Origin: Burkholderia pyrrocinia
GTDB taxonomy: Bacteria; Pseudomonadota; Gammaproteobacteria; Burkholderiales; Burkholderiaceae
Assembly (NCBI RefSeq): GCF_003330765.1
Contig: NZ_CP024904.1
Span: 124,001 to 188,000, forward strand
DNA: 64,000 bases
Reading direction: 5' to 3'
In this document: piece by piece, positions 18,801 to 27,089 of the stretch
Layout of the letters: each line of letters starts with the position of its first letter
How positions within the stretch are numbered: the first letter of the stretch is position 1
Notes under the pieces: model-generated
The model's input: the letters and a program-made list of their open reading frames with translations, nothing else
Database searches by the model: none
Told to the model about the DNA's origin: nothing
Translations under genes and position numbers: made by a program

Positions 18801-21773
18801 TCGCATACGGGCGTGGCGCTGCTGCAGTACGACCGCGCGATGGATGCCGGCATGGCACTCGCCGACGAAGGCGTGCCGCTGCAGGCCGCGCTGAACGCCG
18901 CGCGCGCGCGCCGTGCGATCGAGGGCGAGGACGTCGTGCGGATCGTCAACGCGCGCGAGCACAACCTGAAGTCGCTCGACGTCGATATCCCGCACGGCAA
19001 GTTCAACGTGATCACCGGCGTGTCGGGGTCCGGCAAGTCGACGCTCGCGTTCGACATCCTGTTCCACGAAGGCCAGCGGCGCTACCTCGAATCGCTGAAT
19101 GCGTATGCGCGCTCGATCGTGCAGCCGGCCGGGCGCCCCGAAGTCGACGCGGTGTACGGCATTCCGCCGACCGTCGCGATCGAGCAGCGGCTGTCGCGCG
19201 GTGGCCGCAAGAGCACGGTCGCGACGACGTCCGAAGTCTGGCACTTCCTGCGGCTGCTGTATGTGAAGCTCGGCCTGCAGCATTGCATCCACGACGGCAC
19301 GCCGGTCACGTCGCAATCCGTCGAATCGATCGCCGCGCAGTTGCTGCGCGATCATCGCGGCGAGCACGTTGGGCTGCTCGCGCCGCTCGTCGTCAACCGC
19401 AAGGGCGTGTATACGGATCTCGCGAAGTGGGCGAAGGCGCGCGGCAGCACGCACCTGCGTGTCGACGGCGAGTTCGTGACGGTCGACCCGTGGCCGAAGC
19501 TCGACCGTTTCCGCGAGCACACGATCGAGCTGCCGGTGGCCGATATCGTCGTGTCGCCGGACAACGAGGCCGAATTGCGGCAGCGGCTCGACGAGACGCT
19601 CGAGCTCGGCAAGGGCGTGATGCATCTGCTCGCGCCGCTCGACGGGCTGCACGATGCGATGCGGAACGATCATTCGACCGCGCGCGTCGGCGCGGTCAAG
19701 GTGCTGTCGGTCAAGCGCGCGTGCCCGGTGTGCGGCACGAGCTACCCGGAGCTCGACCCGCGGATGTTCTCGTACAACAGCAAGCACGGCTGGTGCACGA
19801 CCTGCGTTGGCACCGGCGTCACGCTCACGCGCGAACAGCGCGCGGCGTATGACGATACCGTTGTCGCCGAGGACGGCCGCGGCCGCGAGCAGACGCTGCC
19901 GTCGGACGAGCAGGAGCCGGAAGGCGTCGGCAACGAGCCTTGCCCGGATTGCAGCGGCACGCGGCTGAACCCGTCCGCGCGCGCGGTCACGTTCGACGCG
20001 CATCCGATCGTCGAGGTCGCGCAGTGGACGGTGTCGGACACGCGCCGCTGGATCGACGGGCTGCAGCTCACCGGGCGCGATGCGCAGATCGCACGCGACA
20101 TCGTTAGCGAGATCGGCAGCCGCCTCGCGTTTCTCGAGGAAGTCGGCCTCGGCTACCTGAGCCTCGATCGTGCGGCGCCGAGCCTGTCGGGCGGCGAAGC
20201 GCAGCGCATCCGGCTCGCCGCGCAGCTCGGCAGCAACCTGCAGGGCGTCTGCTACGTGCTCGACGAACCGACGATCGGCCTGCATCCGCGCGACAACCAG
20301 ATCCTGCTGGACGCGCTGCGCAAGCTTGGCGACAAGGGCAATACGCTCGTCGTCGTCGAGCATGACGAGGACACGATCCGCCGCGCCGATCACATCATCG
20401 ACGTCGGCCCGGGCGCCGGCAAGCGCGGCGGCACGCTGGTCGCGCAGGGCGCGGTCGCGGATCTGGCCGCGCAGTCCGATTCGGTGACGGGGCGACTGCT
20501 CGCGCAGCCGATGACGCATCCGCTGCAGCCGCGCCGTAGTGTGAGCCTGCCGGGCAAGAAGGGCGGTGCCGCGGTGCCGGAGGCCTGGCTGACCGTGCAC
20601 GGCGCCAGGCTGCACAACCTGCGCGACGTCACGGCCGGCATTCCGCTCGCGCGGCTCGTCGCGGTGACGGGCGTCAGCGGGTCGGGCAAGTCGACGCTCG
20701 CGCGCGACGTGCTGATGACGAACCTGCTCGACGCGGTCGGCCGCTCGGTGCTGTCGTCGCCGGCCACGCGGCGCGCGCGCAAGGCCGCGCAGCAGGATGC
20801 ACCGGCGGCCAACCGCCGCTCGAGCGTGCTCGCGCGCAGCGCGCCACGGCCGTCGCTGAACGTCACGCATGCGTGGCAGGGCTGCGCGTCGCTCAGCGGC
20901 TGGGAGCAGATCGATCGCGTGCTCGAAGTCGATCAAACGCCGATCGGCAAGACGCCGCGCTCGTGTCCGGCCACCTACATCGGCGTATGGGACACGATCC
21001 GCAAGCTGTTCGCGGATACGCTGGAGGCGCGTGCGCGCGGCTATACGGCGTCGCGTTTCTCGTTCAATACCGGCGACGGGCGGTGCCCCGCGTGCGAAGG
21101 GCAAGGCGTACGCACGATCGGAATGAGCTTCCTGCCCGACGTGAAGGTGCCGTGCGACGTGTGCCACGGGCAGCGTTTCAACCCGGAGACGCTTGCCGTC
21201 ACGTGGCGCGGCCGGAACATCGGCGACGTGCTGACGATGGAGATCGACGAGGCGGTGGGGTTTTTCGCACCGATCTCGAACATCGCGCATCCGCTGCAGC
21301 TGATGAAGGATGTCGGCCTTGGCTACCTGACGCTCGGCCAGCCGTCGCCGACGTTGTCCGGCGGCGAGGCGCAGCGCATCAAGCTCGTCACCGAGCTGAC
21401 CAAGGTGCGCGACGACATCACGCGGCGCGGCCAGAAGGCACCCCACACGCTGTACGTGCTCGACGAACCGACGGTCGGCCTGCACATGGCGGACGTCGCG
21501 AAGCTGATCCGCGTGCTGCACCGGCTCGTGGATGCGGGGCATAGCGTCGTCGTGATCGAGCACGACCTCGACGTGATCGCGGAAGCCGACTGGATCATCG
21601 ATCTCGGGCCGGAGGGCGGCGTGGGCGGCGGCACGATCGTCGCGGCGGCGCCGCCGGAAGCGCTTGTGCAGGTGAGCGCCAGCCACACCGGGCAGGCGCT
21701 CAAGCCCGTGCTCGCGCGCACGGGTTCGGATGAGGGAGAAACCGAGCGCCAGGGAGAAGCGCGGGTCGGTTGA
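15870..21773 (+). CDS. uvrA: Double-length UvrA-family ATPase (two fused UvrA units)
   Basis: 1967 residues, about twice the usual 940, made of two complete UvrA-like units (about 1-1015 and 1020-1967). Four P-loops are visible: TGPSGSGKSSLVFDT near residue 33, TGVSGSGKST near 670, near 1050 and near 1600. Each has a matching LSGGE signature (LSGGEVQRINL, LSGGEAQRLKL, LSGGEAQRIRL, LSGGEAQRIKL). Zinc-finger pairs such as CPTCGGSGFE...CPDCDGSRY and CPACEGQGV...CDVCHGQRF are present. UvrA uses ATP to load UvrB at DNA damage in nucleotide excision repair. Fusion means a single chain could mimic the normal UvrA dimer. No uvrB or uvrC is nearby, so this is a paralog with a possibly specialised role. 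It starts at TTG. A LexA box lies 127 bp upstream. Confidence 0.93.
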   Translation: MSSSNLIRIRGARQHNLKNIDLDLRTGEMTVVTGPSGSGKSSLVFDTLYAEGQRRYVETFSAYARQFLDRMDRPQVERVDGVPPAIAIDQTNPVRSSRSTVGTMTELNDHLKLLYARAAELFDRQTARQVRHDTPETIYADLVARTQADDPRVVVTFPVELPETASDDEVAQWLSASGYTRVQAQREVASPTGPRKVLDVVADRFRVQQADKVRVVEAIEASLKRGGGRVNVYVLAPEPENAGGAAAEPQVWRFSTGLHDPDSDLRYAEPQAALFSFNSAYGACETCRGFGRVIGVDLGLVIPDARKTLRGGAIKPMQTPAWKECQDDLMRYAAKAGIQRDTPWAELSDAERDWVVNGSPDWNGKWQSQWYGVKRFFGYLESKAYKMHIRVLLSKYRSYTPCDVCGGARLKTESLQWRLGSKANADGVLAPADRFMPRGVDWSRAQLEALPGLTVHDLMLLPIERIRRFFDEVSLPSALLDDALKLLLAEVRTRLKYLCDVGLGYLTLDRQSRTLSGGEVQRINLTTALGTSLTKTLFVLDEPSIGLHPRDLTRIVEAMHRLRDAGNTLVVVEHDPSVMLAADRLIDMGPGPGERGGTIVYDGTPGDIRSAHTLTGEYLGGRKHVAHASNWARRPVDAHTPRIVLDGASEHNLRDVTVEIPLQRLVCVTGVSGSGKSTLLQDVLYPAMARHHGKATESPGAFRGLTGADQVGDVVFVDQSPIGKTTRSNPASYVGAFDEIRKLFAKAPLALQRGYGAGTFSFNSGDGRCPTCGGSGFEHIEMQFLSDVYLRCPDCDGSRYRAEILEVRIERDGRALNIADVLDLTVSEAAAFFATDAEVLRVLQPIVDVGLEYVKLGQPVPTLSGGEAQRLKLAGFLAESAAAGNGRRVVTAEARVARARLFMFDEPTTGLHFDDIAKLMQAFGKLLAAGHSLIVIEHNLDVIRAADWLIDLGPEGGDGGGLVLCAGTPDDVKACAESHTGVALLQYDRAMDAGMALADEGVPLQAALNAARARRAIEGEDVVRIVNAREHNLKSLDVDIPHGKFNVITGVSGSGKSTLAFDILFHEGQRRYLESLNAYARSIVQPAGRPEVDAVYGIPPTVAIEQRLSRGGRKSTVATTSEVWHFLRLLYVKLGLQHCIHDGTPVTSQSVESIAAQLLRDHRGEHVGLLAPLVVNRKGVYTDLAKWAKARGSTHLRVDGEFVTVDPWPKLDRFREHTIELPVADIVVSPDNEAELRQRLDETLELGKGVMHLLAPLDGLHDAMRNDHSTARVGAVKVLSVKRACPVCGTSYPELDPRMFSYNSKHGWCTTCVGTGVTLTREQRAAYDDTVVAEDGRGREQTLPSDEQEPEGVGNEPCPDCSGTRLNPSARAVTFDAHPIVEVAQWTVSDTRRWIDGLQLTGRDAQIARDIVSEIGSRLAFLEEVGLGYLSLDRAAPSLSGGEAQRIRLAAQLGSNLQGVCYVLDEPTIGLHPRDNQILLDALRKLGDKGNTLVVVEHDEDTIRRADHIIDVGPGAGKRGGTLVAQGAVADLAAQSDSVTGRLLAQPMTHPLQPRRSVSLPGKKGGAAVPEAWLTVHGARLHNLRDVTAGIPLARLVAVTGVSGSGKSTLARDVLMTNLLDAVGRSVLSSPATRRARKAAQQDAPAANRRSSVLARSAPRPSLNVTHAWQGCASLSGWEQIDRVLEVDQTPIGKTPRSCPATYIGVWDTIRKLFADTLEARARGYTASRFSFNTGDGRCPACEGQGVRTIGMSFLPDVKVPCDVCHGQRFNPETLAVTWRGRNIGDVLTMEIDEAVGFFAPISNIAHPLQLMKDVGLGYLTLGQPSPTLSGGEAQRIKLVTELTKVRDDITRRGQKAPHTLYVLDEPTVGLHMADVAKLIRVLHRLVDAGHSVVVIEHDLDVIAEADWIIDLGPEGGVGGGTIVAAAPPEALVQVSASHTGQALKPVLARTGSDEGETERQGEARVG

Positions 21774-21792
21774 ACGCGACGCTTCGAATGAG

Positions 21793-21829
21793 CGGCCCCG
21801 GTGTCTGGCGAGACATCGGGGCCGTTTTT
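21793..21829 (+). terminator. Intrinsic terminator after uvrA paralog
   Basis: A 14-bp GC-rich stem (arms 21793-21806 and 21811-21824, one G-T wobble) with a GGCG loop is followed by five T. It lies 20 bp after the uvrA stop and ahead of the convergent solute-binding gene. Confidence 0.9.
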
Positions 21830-21847
21830 ACGTCAGGCGGTTTTCGA

Positions 21848-22582
21848 TCAGGCTGGCGGCGCGACGGATGCGCCGGTGATGCCATGCCGTCGCAGCGAAT
21901 CTGCGACGAAGCCCGACGCCTTCATTTCCTCGACAAATTCATTCAGCACCGCTGCGGCTGCCTCGCCGCGGCTCTTCGGCACGCCCATCGCCTGCCGGAT
22001 CACCATGAAGCGCTCGTCGAGCAGGCGCAGGCCTGCGGCCTTAGCTGCGTCGGCTTCGAGCTGCTGCTTCACGCCGGCCGCCACTTCCAGCTGCTGATCG
22101 ACGAATGTCTGTACGACGGCCTGCGACGTCGGCGCGCGCACGATCTGCGCAGCCTTCAGCTCGCGCGTGAGGAACAGGTCGTACGCGCTGCCGTTGCCGA
22201 CGGTTACACGGTTGTGCGGCTGGTCGACGTCCTCGTTCGCGCGGATCGGCGAAGCGTCGCGCACCAGATAGAAACCCTCGATCAGCACGTACGGCGCCGT
22301 GAACGCGACCGTTTCGCCGCGCAGCGGATCGACCGCGAAGAAGCCGAAATCGGCGCGCTCATCGGTCAGCGCCTGCACCGATTTCCCGGCCGCGTCGAAC
22401 ACCACGAGTTCCAGCTCGGCCGACAGGCGTTCGGCGAACGCGCGCGCCAGGTCGATCGACACGCCGAACGGTTCGCCGGTCGCCGGATCGCGGTTCGCGA
22501 GGATCGGGTTGCCGAGATTGATCGACGCGCGCAGCTTGCCGGTCGGCGTGAAGGCGGAGAGAACGGAAGGGGCTAGGGGCAT
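21848..22582 (-). CDS. Periplasmic-binding-protein-like amino acid binding protein without signal peptide
   Basis: 244 residues of a type-2 solute-binding fold (SBP_bac_3): LRASINLGNPILANRD, FGVSIDLARAFAERLS, DFGFFAVDPLRGETVAFTAPYVLIEG and VGNGSAYDLFLTREL. Starting at ATG 22582 the domain begins within about 15 residues, leaving no signal peptide. The longer frame up to 22831 adds proline/arginine-rich sequence with no hydrophobic core either. Family members deliver amino acids to ABC permeases, but no permease or ATPase gene is adjacent. It may act in the cytoplasm as a ligand-binding protein or be exported atypically. It is convergent with uvrA. Confidence 0.75.
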   Translation of the reverse strand: MPLAPSVLSAFTPTGKLRASINLGNPILANRDPATGEPFGVSIDLARAFAERLSAELELVVFDAAGKSVQALTDERADFGFFAVDPLRGETVAFTAPYVLIEGFYLVRDASPIRANEDVDQPHNRVTVGNGSAYDLFLTRELKAAQIVRAPTSQAVVQTFVDQQLEVAAGVKQQLEADAAKAAGLRLLDERFMVIRQAMGVPKSRGEAAAAVLNEFVEEMKASGFVADSLRRHGITGASVAPPA

Positions 22583-22961
22583 GAGGGGGCTCGTTGAGGT
22601 CACCTGGGCGGTCAGCGGTTGAGGAGGGGGGATGCGCGACTGTGCGCCGGCTTCGAGCTTATCACCCGCTGGAGATTCAGCGGGCCGCGGCGCATACCTG
22701 TTATGACGCGCCGCGGCGGGACGCCCAGTCCGTAGTGATTCGCCGCGCCGCCCCGGGAACGTTGCCGTCACTCCGTTGGTTGAATCCGCCATTTTCGGGC
22801 ACCAGAATTCGTGATATTGGGGGCAAGTCACTGGCTACGGAGGTTCTCCCTTCGGGTGAACCTCCCTTGCTTCCCGCCGCTGTCTTTATTTAGTATGCGG
22901 AATACGAGTCCCGAGACCTTTTGGCGTGCGTCGAGCGCCGCCCCAGCCAACAAGGACAGTC
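22583..22961. other. Intergenic region between divergent genes
   Basis: This 379-bp stretch separates the minus-strand solute-binding-like gene from the diguanylate cyclase gene. Its frames are proline/arginine-rich with no recognisable domain. AAGGAC before 22962 is the cyclase ribosome binding site. Nothing else is recognised. Confidence 0.5.
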
Positions 22962-24440
22962 ATGCAATCGCGGTCAGCGGCTCCTTTCTACGTCGTGGTG
23001 GTCGGCGTTGCTATCGCGTTCGCGTTGATGGGCTTGTGCACGCTCCAACTGCTGCAAAGCCGCCACGACGCGCTTGACCGCGCGCGGGAGACGTCGCGCA
23101 ACCTTGGCTTGATCGCCGAACGCGACATCGAGCGCAATTTCGAACTCTACGACCTCTCGCTGCAGGCGGTGATTCAGGGTTTGCGGCGTCCGGACGTGAT
23201 GGAGGCCTCGCCTGCCTTGCGCCGCGGCGTGCTGTTCGACTATGCGATGACCGCCCAGTATCTCGGCTCGATGCTGGTCCTGGATGCCGGCGGCAATATC
23301 GTGCTGGATTCCGCCAACGATGTACCGCGCAAGGGCAACTTCTCCGATCGCAAGTACTTCACGATTCACCGCGACAACCCGAGCGTCGGCCTCTATATCA
23401 GCGATCCGTATACGTCGCGCTTGCGCGGCGGCAGCCCGAGCATCGCGCTGACGCGTCGGATCTCCAGCCCGGACGGCTCGTTCGCCGGCATCGTGATGAT
23501 CGCGGTCAACCTGGAGTATTTCCGCACACTGTTCGCGGGCTTGTCGCTGGGATCGCACGGCTCGATGTCGCTGATCGACAAGGACGGCCTGATGGTGATG
23601 CGACATCCGTACGATCCGCACATCGTCGGACGCGACATCAGCCATGCCAAGACGTTCCGGCGTTTTCGGTCGGCCCCGGAGGGCACGTTCTCCGAAACGG
23701 CGTCGATCGACGGCGTGCGCCGGCTCTACTATTTCAAGAACCTGCCGAACCTGCCGCTGATCCTCATGGTCGCGGAGGCCGAGCAGGACATCTATGCGGC
23801 ATGGCGGAATCGCGCGGTGACGATCGGCATGCTGGTCGCCGCATTCGGCGTGGGGTTCATCGCGCTGGCGGTCGTGCTCAGCATGCAATTGCGCCGCCGG
23901 ATGCGCGCGGAATCGGAACTGGTGTTGTTGGCCCGGACCGACGGCCTGACAGGATTGAACAACCGCCGCACCTTCGGCGAGATCCTCGACCAGGAGTGGC
24001 GCCGCGCACGCCGGGGACGCTGCGTATTCTCGCTGCTGTTCGTCGACGTCGACCGTTTCAAGTCCTACAACGATACCTATGGGCATCAGGCGGGAGACGA
24101 TGCGCTGGCCGCCGTCGCGCGGTGCATCGGCGAGAATATCCGCCGCCCCGGCGATGTCGCCGCTCGCTACGGCGGGGAAGAGTTCGTGGTGCTGCTGCCG
24201 GATACGCCGGATACCGGGGCCGCGCAAATCGCGGAAAGGATTCGTGCTGCAATTGACGGGCTGGCACTCGAGCATGCCGGCAGCGAATTCGGGCGTGTGA
24301 CCGCCAGCATCGGGCTGGCGAGCTGGACGTCGGATCAGGATGGCGAGGCCAGCGCCTTGATCAAGGCCGCCGACGAAGCGCTGTACTACGCGAAGGCAAC
24401 CGGCCGGAACAAGATCGCTACTTTCCAGGCAGGGGGTTGA
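22962..24440 (+). CDS. Membrane diguanylate cyclase with dCACHE-type sensor
   Basis: 492 residues: one N-terminal transmembrane helix (about 8-30), a periplasmic double-CACHE-like region (about 35-285) with KGNFSDRKYFTIHRDN and SLIDKDGLMVMRHPYDP, a second helix (about 295-318) and a C-terminal GGDEF domain. The active site is RYGGEEF (about 402-408), and an RxxD inhibitory I-site (RPGD) lies five residues before it, so it should be active and feedback-inhibited by c-di-GMP. It makes c-di-GMP from GTP in response to an extracytoplasmic small molecule. The start was chosen for AAGGAC upstream; 22926 is an alternative. Being 8 kb from the degenerate HD-GYP regulator, a link is speculative. Confidence 0.93.
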   Translation: MQSRSAAPFYVVVVGVAIAFALMGLCTLQLLQSRHDALDRARETSRNLGLIAERDIERNFELYDLSLQAVIQGLRRPDVMEASPALRRGVLFDYAMTAQYLGSMLVLDAGGNIVLDSANDVPRKGNFSDRKYFTIHRDNPSVGLYISDPYTSRLRGGSPSIALTRRISSPDGSFAGIVMIAVNLEYFRTLFAGLSLGSHGSMSLIDKDGLMVMRHPYDPHIVGRDISHAKTFRRFRSAPEGTFSETASIDGVRRLYYFKNLPNLPLILMVAEAEQDIYAAWRNRAVTIGMLVAAFGVGFIALAVVLSMQLRRRMRAESELVLLARTDGLTGLNNRRTFGEILDQEWRRARRGRCVFSLLFVDVDRFKSYNDTYGHQAGDDALAAVARCIGENIRRPGDVAARYGGEEFVVLLPDTPDTGAAQIAERIRAAIDGLALEHAGSEFGRVTASIGLASWTSDQDGEASALIKAADEALYYAKATGRNKIATFQAGG

Positions 24441-24468
24441 CGGGGATCGGACTATTGGGAGCGGCGCC

Positions 24469-24640
24469 ATGAAACCCGTTGCTGTCGTATTGCACGGTTC
24501 TACCAGCGCAGGGAAGAGTCGCTTGGCAAGGGCACGCCAGGATAGGTCGGACATCAAACGAAACGCTCGCATTTCGGTCGGTTGCCCGAGATCGCGACCG
24601 ACAGCTGCCGACTGCGGATTCAACCCGTCGATGCAACGAA
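24469..24640 (+). pseudogene. Remnant of P-loop kinase-like gene
   Basis: After a ribosome binding site (GGGAGC) an ATG opens MKPVAVVLHGSTSAGKSRLA, a clear beta-strand plus Walker A of the kind found in chloramphenicol-phosphotransferase-like P-loop kinases. Similarity fades within about 25 residues, and the frame runs into the 3' end of the convergent pstS. Related-looking residues continue only as arginine-rich sequence, so this is probably a truncated gene. An intact CPT-like gene occurs at 30346. It could also be a short unrelated peptide. Confidence 0.4.
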
Positions 24641-24666
24641 TTGATGAAATCGCTCACCCGGCGCGC

Positions 24667-25692
24667 TCAGTCCACAAGCGCTTTACCGGAGGCGTCCTTG
24701 ATTTTCGCCTTCCACTGCTTGCGGATTTCGGATACGACCGGATCGGGAAGCGAGATGTAGTCGAGCTCCGTGGCAGCCTGATTGCCATTGCGGAAGGCCC
24801 AATCGAAGAACTTCAGCGTTTCCGCGCCCTGTGCCGGCTTGTCCTGCTTCGCGTATAGCAGCACGAACGTCGCGCCGACGACCGGCCATGCGTCCTTGCC
24901 CGGCTCGTCAGTCAGGATCTGGTAGAACGACTTCGACCAGTTTGCACCGGCAGCAGCGGCCTTGAACGTTTCCGTCTTCGGCTCGACCACCGTGCCCGTC
25001 GAGTTCTTCAGCGCGGTGTAGATCATGTTGTTCTTCTTCGCGTACGCCCACTCGACGTAGCCGATCGCGCCCGGCAGGCGCTGCACGAAGGCCGCGACGC
25101 CGTCGTTGCCCTTGCCGCCCGTGCCCGTCGGCCAGTTGACCGTCGTGCCTTCGCCGATCTTCGATTTCCACTCGCCGTTGACCTTCGACAGGTAGTTCGT
25201 CCAGATGAAGCTCGTGCCCGAGCCGTCTGCGCGGCGAACCACTGCGATGTCCGTATCCGGCAGCTTGACCTTCGGGTTCAGTGCGGCGATCGCCGGGTCG
25301 TTCCACTTCTTGATCTTGCCGAGGTAGATGTCGCCGAGCACCGGGCCCGACAGCGTCAGCTCGCCTGCCTTCACGCCCGGCACGTTGATGACCGGCACCA
25401 CGCCGCCCACCACCGTCGGGAACTGGAACAGGCCTTCCTTCGCGAGCTCGTCATCCTTCAGCGGAGCGTCCGAACCGGCAAAATCGACCGTCTTCGCGTT
25501 GATCTGCTTCATGCCGCCCGACGAACCGATACCTTGGTAGTTGACCTTGCCGCCGCCGGCCTTCTTATAGGCGTCTGCCCATTTTGTGTAAATCGGTGCT
25601 GCAAACGTGCTGCCTGCGCCCGTGATATCGGCAGCTTGAGCGGCGATGGCAACAAGGGCGAGGGTGCAGGGAACCAAGGTCCGGATCTTCAT
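24667..25692 (-). CDS. pstS: Phosphate ABC transporter substrate-binding protein PstS
   Basis: 341 residues with signal peptide ([21 protein letters not shown]) and the PstS phosphate-site motifs: [19 protein letters not shown], the [11 protein letters not shown] loop, DFAGSDAPL and [10 protein letters not shown]. It binds inorganic phosphate in the periplasm for the PstCAB importer. A strong AGGAGG precedes the ATG. It stands alone: pstC, pstA, pstB and phoU are not in the neighbouring sequence, so the permease must be encoded elsewhere or beyond this window. No convincing Pho box was found in the 100 bp upstream. Confidence 0.95.
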   Translation of the reverse strand: MKIRTLVPCTLALVAIAAQAADITGAGSTFAAPIYTKWADAYKKAGGGKVNYQGIGSSGGMKQINAKTVDFAGSDAPLKDDELAKEGLFQFPTVVGGVVPVINVPGVKAGELTLSGPVLGDIYLGKIKKWNDPAIAALNPKVKLPDTDIAVVRRADGSGTSFIWTNYLSKVNGEWKSKIGEGTTVNWPTGTGGKGNDGVAAFVQRLPGAIGYVEWAYAKKNNMIYTALKNSTGTVVEPKTETFKAAAAGANWSKSFYQILTDEPGKDAWPVVGATFVLLYAKQDKPAQGAETLKFFDWAFRNGNQAATELDYISLPDPVVSEIRKQWKAKIKDASGKALVD

Positions 25693-25886
25693 CTAACACC
25701 TCCTACGGTCGGCATGGTGGTTTACACGCTACCGCCGGCTTGTGTGCACTTTGTGACTTGCGACGATGTCGTTGTAATTGCCTGCCGCTGCAAGCATCGC
25801 CACTGCCGTCGGACAGATCGGAGCTGGCGATCAAGCTTGTTGGGTCAGGCAACAGGCAACGATCCAGGCGCCGCCCACATGCCGGT

Positions 25887-26207
25887 TTAGATCTGGAAGT
25901 CTGATTTATCGAGTCGGACGTGCCGGCCGTCGTTCGGCAATGCATGTCGGTTGACAGCGACAGTGATCTTCTCGCGATTGCATTCGAATGCGATGAGCAA
26001 CTGCTCGGGTGTAGCTGTGCTTGCGCCGAGCCTCTCTCGAATGACGTCCGCCGGGAGCTTGATTGCAACGTACCCCCAACCCGGGCCATAGGCAGAGAAC
26101 GACAGGCTCAGATCGTCGCAGACGATCGGGTGCGTCAGACAAGTGGCGGAGTCCGTGATGGCGCGCGGTAAGTGATCTCGCATCGAAGGGTGATAGGAGT
26201 ATCGCAT
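25887..26207 (-). CDS. Small hypothetical protein, DUF1488-like
   Basis: 106 residues from ATG at 26207. The C-terminal half (LPADVIRERLGAS, then LLIAFECNREKITVAVNRH) resembles DUF1488 proteins, small Burkholderiales proteins of unknown function that end with a conserved AFEANRxRI stretch. No membrane or signal segment is seen. The start is uncertain (26183 is an alternative) and no strong ribosome binding site was found. A second small protein of possibly similar kind lies at 26672. Confidence 0.5.
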   Translation of the reverse strand: MRYSYHPSMRDHLPRAITDSATCLTHPIVCDDLSLSFSAYGPGWGYVAIKLPADVIRERLGASTATPEQLLIAFECNREKITVAVNRHALPNDGRHVRLDKSDFQI

Positions 26208-26254
26208 CTCGATGCGAAAACTCAAGGAGCGTGTCCGTGCCCGATGCGCCAAGT

Positions 26255-26488
26255 TCAATTCCCGTCACTGGCCACAATGGTGGCCAATGCTCGATCGCCG
26301 TCGCGTTGGGCAGTGTCTTCAGCGGGAAAGATGTGCTGACTGAATGCGATCAGTTTGAACCCGGATCCCACGGAACGCGGAACTGTGATGCCCCAGTGCC
26401 AACCTCCATCTTGTTCGAACACGTGGAGGACGGGGGGCGTCTGGCTCAGTGCGGGTGAAGAAGTCGTGATGGCGTGCTCTCCCGTCAT
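26255..26488 (-). CDS. Small hypothetical protein
   Basis: 77 residues with a protein-like core: VLHVFEQDGGWHWGITVPR, GSGFKLIAFSQHIFPAEDTA and DGDRALATIVA. I do not recognise a named domain, but the Trp/Gly pattern and balanced composition differ from the arginine-rich shadow frames around it. It is soluble, with no signal peptide. It lies 47 bp upstream of the DUF1488-like gene in the same direction, so the two may be co-transcribed. Confidence 0.45.
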   Translation of the reverse strand: MTGEHAITTSSPALSQTPPVLHVFEQDGGWHWGITVPRSVGSGFKLIAFSQHIFPAEDTAQRDGDRALATIVASDGN

Positions 26489-26671
26489 GGAGCGACTGAG
26501 AGGCAACTGCTGCGAAGTCGCGAATTCAGTCTACGGGCATTTATGTTGCGGTGCAATATCTGGAATGTTACGAAGATGTCGATACGCCAAACGCCACAAT
26601 TTTGAAATATTGATGTGCTGCTTGAGCATAACTGGCATATTGGTACGACGATTAAGATTTTCGGAGGCTTC

Positions 26672-26995
26672 ATGGATGGCGGTGCGCTTGTGTGGGCAGG
26701 AGTACCGCATAACAGCGATGGGGTGGTCTTTCAGATTCGCGTGGGGCGCGGGCTTCAGCGTTTTCATATTTCGCGGATGGTTCTTGAGAAGGCGCTCGAT
26801 CTTGAGCGATTGGCGTCCGACGCGCGGCAGCTCGAGTGCTTCTATGAACACTTGGCCCCGATCCTGGGCGTTGCACGGAAGGCGCGCTCGAACGCCAAGG
26901 CGGATACTGTTCCGCTGAACATTGCCGATTTCGCCCGAACGGCCAAGACGGGGGCCGGACAGGATGCTTGGGCAGTGACGCGACGAGCACCGTAG
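26672..26995 (+). CDS. Small hypothetical protein, possible DUF1488 relative
   Basis: 107 residues from an ATG with a strong GGAGG six bases upstream. The sequence begins MDGGALVWAGVPHNSDGVVF, continues LQRFHISRMVLEKALDL and LECFYEHLAPILGVARKA, and ends with a polar tail. The layout (beta-rich start, then a helix with a conserved aromatic and ...ARK) recalls DUF1488 proteins; this is tentative. It is not linked in direction to either neighbour. Function unknown. Confidence 0.55.
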   Translation: MDGGALVWAGVPHNSDGVVFQIRVGRGLQRFHISRMVLEKALDLERLASDARQLECFYEHLAPILGVARKARSNAKADTVPLNIADFARTAKTGAGQDAWAVTRRAP

Positions 26996-27089
26996 AGGGA
27001 GCAACGTCGCGTGTGGGTTGGGCGCGGCCAGTATGTCCGGCGGCTGGGCTGGGTAGGGAGCGGCTGAACGCCATGGCAGCGTGTCGAGA

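Noticed and set aside
15873..21686. Minus-strand frame of 1937 codons opposite uvrA
   Set aside because: Arg/His/Ala-rich antisense of GC-rich coding DNA; the plus frame has clear UvrA motifs.
25693..25800. Pho box upstream of pstS
   Set aside because: No CTGTCAT-type direct repeats were found; regulation by PhoB cannot be supported here.
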